A program made the position numbers and the translations under genes. Below, piece by piece: positions 58,728-64,000 of a DNA stretch of 64,000 nt; position 1 is the first letter of the stretch; every line of letters begins with the position of its first letter. A model generated the notes under the pieces. It saw nothing but the letters and a program-made list of their open reading frames with translations, was not told the origin of the DNA and did not search any database. This DNA comes from a virus, in the IMG/VR virus record IMGVR_UViG_3300032220_000699, positions 1-64,000 of that record. One strand, given 5' to 3'.

Positions 58728-59291
58728 TTACCAGTCAGCTTGTTCTAAACGAGCACGCGGATGATTGCCAGCGTATTGCAGATCACCGTTAGCATCTTCA
58801 CCGATCTTATTCAGTTCGGTCATGTTAGCATGGGTGTGACGCTGAGCAACAGCAGAATCAATATCGGCAACAGAAGAAGCCGGCTTGTTCTGAATAGCAG
58901 CCCAGGTCAGTGTGACATCGAGTGACTCATATTCAGAAACCTTAACCCATGTGCTATTAGAAGAACGCCATGCATAGGTAGCAGCACCGCTAGCAACAGT
59001 TGCATCGCCAGTTGCATCCAGAACCAGAACAAACTTATTACCGGTTAAGGACAGAGCGTCACGAGCTGCAATATTATCAACGATTTCGAAAGCATTGCTA
59101 GCGGAAATCGAACTATTGATCATCGACTGGATGTCGTCGATGTTAACGATACGACGGACAACAGACGCATCAGCGCTGGTCACGTACATCTCAACGTGAT
59201 TAGGTTTGGCGACTGGTGCGACGTAGTAAACTGCGTGGCCTTCCAGGATTGCCGGAAGAGTCGTTACCTTGAAAAACTTAATAGCTGCCAT
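58728..59291 (-). CDS. Fibre-cluster protein, 187 aa
   Basis: The N-terminus AAIKFFKVTTLPAILEGHAVYYV matches the next downstream gene. The middle (NIAARDALSLTGNKFVLVLDATGDATVASGAATYAWRSSNSTWVKVSEYE) is a small domain widely seen in phage fibre and adsorption proteins, followed by IQNKPASSVADIDSAVAQRHTHANMTELNKI, a typical fibre tip connector. Codons are C/G-ending. AAGGAG precedes the ATG. Confidence 0.75.
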   Translation of the reverse strand: MAAIKFFKVTTLPAILEGHAVYYVAPVAKPNHVEMYVTSADASVVRRIVNIDDIQSMINSSISASNAFEIVDNIAARDALSLTGNKFVLVLDATGDATVASGAATYAWRSSNSTWVKVSEYESLDVTLTWAAIQNKPASSVADIDSAVAQRHTHANMTELNKIGEDANGDLQYAGNHPRARLEQADW

Positions 59292-59316
59292 GTTTGTACT
59301 CCTTGTGAAAAAAAGA

Positions 59317-59892
59317 TTACCAGTCCAAATTACCAGTGATTGCTACATTATCGAGAGTTGAGTCAAATTGTTGTTTGGTAACAGGATGCATAGGCTGCGT
59401 CGCGTTATCAGACAGAATCAGCTCACCATAAAGTATATCACCAAATTTACTTATTTTATTGCCTAGTTCATTGTCAACATATAACTTTGTTGCCAACAAA
59501 GAAGTATCTACTTGTCCTATTTCAGCAACTTTAGAATCAACATAAGTCTTAGTTGCTATAAGTGACAGATCTAGACCATTGATCTCCGCAATAAGATCAT
59601 TAACATATTGTTTTGTAACGACATGATTATTATCAATAGGTGTAGTAAGTAACGCAAGATTACCAAGCATACTATCGCCTGATTTACTAACCTTTGAAAG
59701 TAATCTATTATCTACATAAGTTTTTGTTGTGTAACTGGTATTAATAGCATTTAAAGTATTTTCAATACTATCTAATCTAGTAGCTACTTCTTCAATATTG
59801 AAGCTACCAAGACCAAGAACACCCTCTATATTTTTGATCTTTTTAAATAGATCAGTCTTATCAAAATAGAAAGGATCTGTAGGTGTGTCCAT
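59317..59892 (-). CDS. Short fibre-shaft protein, 191 aa
   Basis: Contains the GDSMLGNLALLTTP...VTKQYVNDL and GDILYGELILSDN...VTKQQFDS units of the giant fibres, with helical TKTYVDSKVAE repeats between, so it is a short trimeric shaft. GAGGTT precedes the ATG; a TTTTTTGAATTTATATA element lies upstream. It ends 25 bases before the 187-aa gene. Confidence 0.75.
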   Translation of the reverse strand: MDTPTDPFYFDKTDLFKKIKNIEGVLGLGSFNIEEVATRLDSIENTLNAINTSYTTKTYVDNRLLSKVSKSGDSMLGNLALLTTPIDNNHVVTKQYVNDLIAEINGLDLSLIATKTYVDSKVAEIGQVDTSLLATKLYVDNELGNKISKFGDILYGELILSDNATQPMHPVTKQQFDSTLDNVAITGNLDW

Positions 59893-59926
59893 TTTAACCT
59901 CAGTTTAATATATAAATTCAAAAAAT

Positions 59927-59960
59927 TCACTCTACCAGGTTATTAAGCCTGGTAGAGTGA
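59927..59960 (-). terminator. Hairpin terminator
   Basis: A 13-bp stem TCACTCTACCAGG / CCTGGTAGAGTGA with loop TTATTAAG ends the 329-aa gene. Confidence 0.82.
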
Positions 59961-59965
59961 CTATT

Positions 59966-60955
59966 TTATGCAGGTAAAGCTGTCATCATATCAAGAAAAT
60001 ATGCTTGTGTTAAGCGGTATGTTGAACCGACAACACGATGATCGTTGTATAATTGAATGTCAGTAAATGACATATTAGAAATTAAGTGTTGATTGTAATA
60101 AGCATCTTGAAGATACACAGTCCATTTTGTATCATTATTTTTCTTTTTAAAGTATTCACCAATTTTACCATATCCAACAAGAATAGGCATTGTGGGTTCA
60201 ACTTCAGTTCTAAAGTTTCCCGGAACATTACTATGCTCTAGATATATTTTATTTAATGCAAGTCCATCAATTGGAAGACTAACTAAGAAAGAGTTAAAGC
60301 TAGTAAGAAATGCAATAACAGCTGCATCTGATCTAGCCATACCGGCATCAATGACAGAAGGATTATTAATCGATGTAGGAATATTCAGCTCAGTGAAAAT
60401 ATCTCTATAACGATTTAATTCATATAGCTTTTCAATATAATTAAGACGATCCAATCTTAAAGCAAAAGATCTATCTGAAACACGATAAAAGAACTCAGGA
60501 TTTTCAAACACCATATATCCACAAATCATAAGGATAGGTGATTGAATTTCTTCATCAAAAGTGATAATCGCTTTCTCGTAAAGAGTAAATGGTGCTTCAG
60601 GAGTCACCATGCTAATATTGATAGGTTTCTTAACCATAGGGTTATCTAACTTATTAAAGCTTATAATTCCGATATGATTGGAACGAGCTTTAAGCATAGA
60701 CTTAGTTGCGTTAGCAATAAATAATCTGTTATCAATAAGTTCAGTTGGATAAATATACCCATTGACACTTAATAAACATTTATTATGAAGATCAGCCATT
60801 TCCGTGAAGGTATTAGGACGAGTGATCTCAATGTCAGGGAAATTATCTTTATGGTAATAAGCTAACTCATCGTAATTGTTAAAACCAATCTTACAGATAT
60901 TAAACTTATAACCAGCTGTATTAGCAAGTTGGTAGTTAAAATGTTTTTGGGTCAT
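59966..60955 (-). CDS. Hypothetical virion-region protein, 329 aa
   Basis: Not recognised. Mixed alpha/beta, aromatic-rich, no membrane or signal segment. AGGAT precedes the ATG. Its place at the head of the fibre cluster, just before the shaft gene, suggests a baseplate or connector protein; the assignment rests on context only. Confidence 0.68.
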   Translation of the reverse strand: MTQKHFNYQLANTAGYKFNICKIGFNNYDELAYYHKDNFPDIEITRPNTFTEMADLHNKCLLSVNGYIYPTELIDNRLFIANATKSMLKARSNHIGIISFNKLDNPMVKKPINISMVTPEAPFTLYEKAIITFDEEIQSPILMICGYMVFENPEFFYRVSDRSFALRLDRLNYIEKLYELNRYRDIFTELNIPTSINNPSVIDAGMARSDAAVIAFLTSFNSFLVSLPIDGLALNKIYLEHSNVPGNFRTEVEPTMPILVGYGKIGEYFKKKNNDTKWTVYLQDAYYNQHLISNMSFTDIQLYNDHRVVGSTYRLTQAYFLDMMTALPA

Positions 60956-60963
60956 GACAGATC

Positions 60964-61332
60964 CTAGAGAGCAAGAAGTTTGAGAACATTACCGAACATG
61001 GAAATGAGTCCATTCAGACTGTCATTAACCTTAAATAGAGCAGCAACCAATAGAACAATAACAACAGTCAAAAAGAAAACATAAGAAATAGTCTTCAGTT
61101 TGATGTTATGAATTTGAACAATATTATCAGGATCTGTGATCATATTACGATAGTGCATCTGTTCAAGAACAATCTTAAAAACAAACAACTGTTCTTCTTC
61201 AGAAAGAGTGTTCTTAAAAACACCCAATAATCTTTTCAAATACTTGCGCTCTTTATCAGGCATGTTCATGTATTTGACATTTTGTTCTGTAATTTCTTTA
61301 AATGTATCTTTAATTTTTTTACTAACAATCAT
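60964..61332 (-). CDS. Single-span membrane protein, 122 aa
   Basis: An ~80-residue charged helical cytoplasmic part, one strong membrane helix (ISYVFFLTVVIVLLVAALF, about residues 82-100), then an amphipathic C-terminal helix (NGLISMFGNVLKLLAL). AAGGAG precedes the ATG, with TTTTTTGACTAATAT upstream. Being close to the spanin pair, it could be a holin or lysis regulator, but the topology is also that of many phage membrane proteins. Confidence 0.72.
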   Translation of the reverse strand: MIVSKKIKDTFKEITEQNVKYMNMPDKERKYLKRLLGVFKNTLSEEEQLFVFKIVLEQMHYRNMITDPDNIVQIHNIKLKTISYVFFLTVVIVLLVAALFKVNDSLNGLISMFGNVLKLLAL

Positions 61333-61350
61333 GATGGGTTCTCCTTATAT

Positions 61351-61363
61351 TAGTCAAAAAATG
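61351..61363 (-). promoter_or_regulatory. TTTGACT late-type promoter motif
   Basis: Minus strand: CATTTTTTGACTA stands just before ATAAGGAG of the gene at 61332. Confidence 0.5.
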
Positions 61364-61388
61364 CTTTGGTTCAACTAAGGAGATTAAA

Positions 61389-61709
61389 ATGGAGCTTTTT
61401 AATTATAGCGGTAAGGTAGCTAAAGTTGTTGACGGTGATACAGTTGATGTTGTTCTGGATCTAGGTTTTGAAGTTTATAAGAAAGTTCGTTGTCGTTTAA
61501 ATGGAATTGATTCTCCTGAAACAAATACAGAAGCTGGTAAAATTGCTAAAACTTTTTTAACAACAGAACTTCCTGTTGATACTCCTGTTAAAGTAGCAAG
61601 CAGACTGTATGATAAATATGGTCGTTCTGTTGCAGATATTTATAAAGGAGATGTCAATATTAATCAGTTTATGATTGATTCAGGTCATGCGGTAGTTTAC
61701 AAAGCTTAA
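61389..61709 (+). CDS. Staphylococcal-nuclease-like protein, 106 aa
   Basis: SNase fold signatures are present: KVVDGDTVDVVLDLGF, RCRLNGIDSPE (compare RLLLVDTPE, with the catalytic Arg and Glu), and YDKYGRSVADIY (compare KTDKYGRGLAYIY, with the second Arg). At 106 aa it is a minimal form, ending at the last core helix (NQFMIDSGHAVVYK). It probably cuts DNA or RNA with calcium, perhaps to degrade host nucleic acid or process phage ends. No signal peptide, so it acts inside the cell. AAGGAG precedes the ATG. Confidence 0.85.
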   Translation: MELFNYSGKVAKVVDGDTVDVVLDLGFEVYKKVRCRLNGIDSPETNTEAGKIAKTFLTTELPVDTPVKVASRLYDKYGRSVADIYKGDVNINQFMIDSGHAVVYKA

Positions 61710-61710
61710 A

Positions 61711-61741
61711 AACATCACCAGGGAATAACCCTGGTGATGTT
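61711..61741. terminator. Bidirectional hairpin terminator
   Basis: A 13-bp stem AACATCACCAGGG / CCCTGGTGATGTT with loop AATAA between the nuclease and spanin genes; same loop as at 53048. Confidence 0.85.
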
Positions 61742-61746
61742 CTCAT

Positions 61747-62052
61747 TTATTTTGTTTCACCAGCCACGGGAAGTTTCCTAATCTTCTCCATTCGACCATT
61801 ACACTCTTTGATTGTTCCTAACAGACTAACAGAATAGTCTGTCATAGCTGCTTCACGTTCATGTGGTTTAAGCTTTAAATACTCTTCCTTTACGGGTGGT
61901 TTCTTGGGCACACATGGTTCTGTCAATTCTTCAGGAACTCTTTGTGTGACAACTTTTGTGTCTGTGAATTCAAGTTTGTCGTATTTAGGTGTTGATCCAC
62001 AACCAACCAACACCAGACTGAACAAAATAGTTACGAACAATTGCTTAAGCAT
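61747..62052 (-). CDS. Outer-membrane spanin lipoprotein (Rz1-like)
   Basis: 101 aa. A short signal sequence ends in LVLVGCGS, a lipobox with Cys18 for lipid attachment. The mature part is Pro-rich (VPEELTEPCVPKKPPVKEE) with a second cysteine, then helical. The gene starts inside the end of the inner spanin gene (22-base overlap, other frame), the usual Rz/Rz1 order. Spanins fuse inner and outer membrane in the last step of lysis. AAGGAG precedes the ATG. The conserved start KVVTQRVPEELTEPC is like Rz1-family proteins. Confidence 0.85.
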   Translation of the reverse strand: MLKQLFVTILFSLVLVGCGSTPKYDKLEFTDTKVVTQRVPEELTEPCVPKKPPVKEEYLKLKPHEREAAMTDYSVSLLGTIKECNGRMEKIRKLPVAGETK

Positions 62053-62552
62053 TTAGGCTCCTTCAAATTTGGAAAGAAAGAATCAAAAACTTCATTAATG
62101 GTATCGGCGTTACTAGCAGATAGTTGGTCATACTCCGTAATAGGAATAGTGATCGTAGTATCTGTCACAACAGTCTTCTTGTTAAGTTGATCAATGGTTG
62201 CTTTATCTTTAGCTTCCTTTTTCTTCTTAGCTTCAATGATATCGTTCTGGATCTTTTCACGCTCTTTAGCAGAATCTACTAGAGCTTTGATCTCAGCTTT
62301 ATGACGAGTCTCTTGAGCAGCTAAGTCGCTTTGAAGATCTTTGTTAACACGTTGGGCTGTTTCAAGCTCGCCTTGCAAACGAGTAACTTCGGCTTTCAGA
62401 TTGGTAGCAGTTTCAAAACCAAACTTAGATAAAATGACACTGGAGTTAGAGAAGAGAAAAACACCGAAGATAATAGCAAAGATACCGATAAAGATACCGG
62501 TAGAACTCATTACTTTATCACCGAAGAAAGTCTTAATTGCTGTCCACCACAT
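62031..62552 (-). CDS. Inner-membrane spanin (Rz-like)
   Basis: 173 aa. A short cytoplasmic start is followed by a membrane helix (TGIFIGIFAIIFGVFLF, about residues 18-34) and then a long periplasmic coiled coil (KAEVTRLQGELETAQRVNKDLQSDLAAQE...). The C-terminal tail has two cysteines (PKCLSNCS). This is the standard type II i-spanin layout. Together with the overlapping lipoprotein gene it forms a complete spanin pair. AAGGAG precedes the ATG. Confidence 0.85.
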   Translation of the reverse strand: MWWTAIKTFFGDKVMSSTGIFIGIFAIIFGVFLFSNSSVILSKFGFETATNLKAEVTRLQGELETAQRVNKDLQSDLAAQETRHKAEIKALVDSAKEREKIQNDIIEAKKKKEAKDKATIDQLNKKTVVTDTTITIPITEYDQLSASNADTINEVFDSFFPNLKEPKCLSNCS

Positions 62553-62573
62553 TCTAAACTCCTTAAAATTTGT

Positions 62574-63137
62574 TTAACTTGTCTTTTCTCCGTCAGCGGC
62601 ACGTTCTTCTAAGACTGACAGATAATGAACAAAACCGATTGCTATAGAATCAATTTCATGTTCAGACAAACCTTCTATTTCCTTAGTGATGATAATTTCT
62701 TTATCTTCACGCTTTTTGTACAAGAACTGCTTGATAACTTCTTTAGAAGCTAAATGTTGTTTAGCGAAAAGCTTTTTAACCAATAAAGGTTCTACAAGCT
62801 TCATTCCCAGTTGATTAGGAATAACAATAAGGTACTTAATCGAGAAGATAACTTCCAATAAAGAACCATATGCCATTGGAGTTAATGCATTATAAAATGG
62901 TGCTTCAATAATCAGAGCATCAATTTTAGGATATGTGGTTAAGATCTCTTTGATCTTATTGATAATCGCCATTACTTTAACTGTGCGATTACCGAAACGA
63001 GTTTCAACGACTTTCTCTTCGTCAGTGAACTTTCTGGCATTCTTAACAAGCCAGGTATCTTTTACTGTGAATTCTGCGTCTAAATCAAGAACGGATAAAC
63101 CGCAATTGTTTATGCCGGGGTCGATACTAAGAATCAT
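62574..63137 (-). CDS. RuvC-like Holliday-junction resolvase
   Basis: 187 aa with RNase H-fold resolvase residues: SIDPGINNCGLS (D6), ALIIEAPFYN (E78), and SEHEIDSIAIG (E161, D163). Spacing is that of RuvC/poxvirus A22-type resolvases. It likely resolves branched phage DNA before packaging and also may debranch during recombination. A weak AGGTT site precedes the ATG; a GTTTGATAAATAC element lies upstream. It leads a minus-strand unit with the two spanins. Confidence 0.85.
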   Translation of the reverse strand: MILSIDPGINNCGLSVLDLDAEFTVKDTWLVKNARKFTDEEKVVETRFGNRTVKVMAIINKIKEILTTYPKIDALIIEAPFYNALTPMAYGSLLEVIFSIKYLIVIPNQLGMKLVEPLLVKKLFAKQHLASKEVIKQFLYKKREDKEIIITKEIEGLSEHEIDSIAIGFVHYLSVLEERAADGEKTS

Positions 63138-63195
63138 TTTAGAAACCTATTTTGGTGTATTTATCAAACAATTTTAGCAAAAATGAAAAATGCCT

Positions 63196-63225
63196 AAGAG
63201 ACTAGGGATTTCTCCCTAGTCTCTT
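63196..63225 (-). terminator. Hairpin terminator
   Basis: A 13-bp stem AAGAGACTAGGGA / TCCCTAGTCTCTT with loop TTTC at the end of the virion gene cut by the right edge. Confidence 0.85.
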
Positions 63226-63232
63226 TTAGTAT

Positions 63233-64000
63233 TTATACAGATTCATTAACCAATAAAGGCTCAACACTACCAATGTCAAGTTCAATCTGGACTTGAGTTG
63301 TATTAGCAGTAAGTGCATGGTATTGTGACAAGAAAGCAGCGACTTGTGCAGAGATAACGTCAGTATAATTACTAACGGTATTTCCAAAGTTACCTTGAAC
63401 TACTTTGTCAACACCATGAACCATAGCGATTTCATTAATAACAGCATAACGAGCATCACCGAACATAATGTCACAAGCTGTCAGAATTTCATTGATATCT
63501 TGTTGATTCAGTGTGAAAGTTGTCTTTGCTGTTGAGACAAGATAATCACCGTTTGGATTGTTCAGATCAACATTACTCAGATCTGGAGCAGTCGGAGAAA
63601 GATCAGACAGAGATGGTGAGAAAGAATTAGTAGTGATAACACCATCGTTGACATTACGCAGCTCAACAGCCGGAGAAATATCATCAATAGTGAGAGCACG
63701 CAGATAATAAGCAACGTACTGATTACCACCAATCGTAACAGGAACACGCAGACGATACTTCAGACGTTCTGTAGAACTCAGATCGTTAGCGATATCACGA
63801 ATCACAAAAGGAATAAAGTTATACAAGCTAGCGTGACGCGGAAGATGCGGAATAGGTGTGGTCAAAACAAAACCAGTTCCAGTTACATCGTAAGTCGCAC
63901 CTTTGTTACCGATACCGATATATCCCAGAACAGGGTATTCACCGACACCAGGAACTTCGCTTGCAAACAAGTTGAACTTCTGATTCAGCGTGCTGTTCGG
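63233..64000 (-). CDS. Virion structural protein, 5' end outside window
   Basis: The frame stays open to base 64000 (…STLNQKFNLFASEVPGVGEYP), so the start lies beyond the edge; the TTG at 63970 is internal. At least 255 residues. Beta-rich, with FIPFVIRDIANDLSSTERLKYRLRVPVTIGGN, which reads like a baseplate or tail protein. No enzymatic motif. Role inferred from composition and context. Confidence 0.72.
   Translation of the reverse strand, partial: PNSTLNQKFNLFASEVPGVGEYPVLGYIGIGNKGATYDVTGTGFVLTTPIPHLPRHASLYNFIPFVIRDIANDLSSTERLKYRLRVPVTIGGNQYVAYYLRALTIDDISPAVELRNVNDGVITTNSFSPSLSDLSPTAPDLSNVDLNNPNGDYLVSTAKTTFTLNQQDINEILTACDIMFGDARYAVINEIAMVHGVDKVVQGNFGNTVSNYTDVISAQVAAFLSQYHALTANTTQVQIELDIGSVEPLLVNESV

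Noticed and set aside
61389-61709. Restriction or homing endonuclease
   Set aside because: The motifs match staphylococcal nuclease, not HNH, GIY-YIG or LAGLIDADG families; no homing endonuclease, intron or intein was seen in the window.
1-64000. Integrase, attachment sites or transposons
   Set aside because: No integrase, transposase, or inverted-repeat element was found; the window looks like a strictly lytic phage.

Overview
The window is a stretch of a large ('jumbo') tailed-phage genome that is AT-rich, gene-dense and almost free of non-coding DNA. Three signs point to the phiKZ-like group, in or near the nucleus-forming chimalliviruses, infecting a Gram-negative host. (1) There are multisubunit RNA polymerase pieces: one large beta-like subunit (15353-19699, minus) and two different N-terminal beta-prime-like subunits, each with a DxDGD metal motif (31184-32614 minus, 48258-49892 plus). 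Two different beta-prime N-terminal parts imply two separate polymerases, as in phiKZ (virion and non-virion). (2) There is a tubulin/FtsZ-type GTPase (33268-34185) beside a strongly expressed 614-aa protein. (3) There is a large terminase (22694-24838) and many virion proteins. An Rz/Rz1-like spanin pair and an exported endolysin indicate a Gram-negative envelope. Host species cannot be told from the sequence.

Layout. 1-4365: end of a giant receptor-binding fibre built of four six-bladed beta-propellers. 4415-6079: exported lysozyme-like protein and two small genes (minus). 6142-8707: permuted NlpC/P60-like protease fold, fibre-adaptor paralogue and an unknown protein (plus). 8821-15263: 1779-aa repeat fibre and its adaptor (minus). 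15353-19699: RNAP beta (minus). 19812-24838: second propeller fibre and terminase (plus). 24878-31065: virion proteins, two tandem DHH phosphoesterases and small genes (minus). 31184-36744: beta-prime N, tubulin, abundant 614-aa protein (minus). 36878-40811: small unknown genes on both strands. 40850-47586: two very long tail/virion proteins, one carrying two peptidoglycan-hydrolase domains (minus). 48258-52946: second beta-prime N, a likely minus-strand small RNA, and a 754-aa virion protein. 53092-56215: NUDIX protein and other well-expressed minus-strand genes. 57018-61332: a third fibre/baseplate cluster. 61389-63137: nuclease, spanins, RuvC-like resolvase. The last gene is cut by the right edge.

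Expression signals are unusually readable. Nearly every transcription unit ends in a perfect hairpin, and several convergent pairs share one. A TATATA-box motif reading about GTNACATATATANTA (minus strand) lies upstream of six minus-strand genes and resembles phiKZ early promoters. A second motif, TTTGAC/TTTGAT, lies 20-30 nt upstream of many other starts on both strands. Two early-type transcripts share a 9-bp leader hairpin whose loop (AUGGCUCU) can pair with bases next to the ribosome-binding site. This is a candidate undescribed riboregulator. A separate minus-strand RNA gene with its own U-tract terminator sits at 50399-50555.

Some genes (the 614-aa protein, tubulin, 1779-aa fibre, NUDIX protein, 161-aa protein) use visibly more C/G-ending codons than the rest, which fits high expression.
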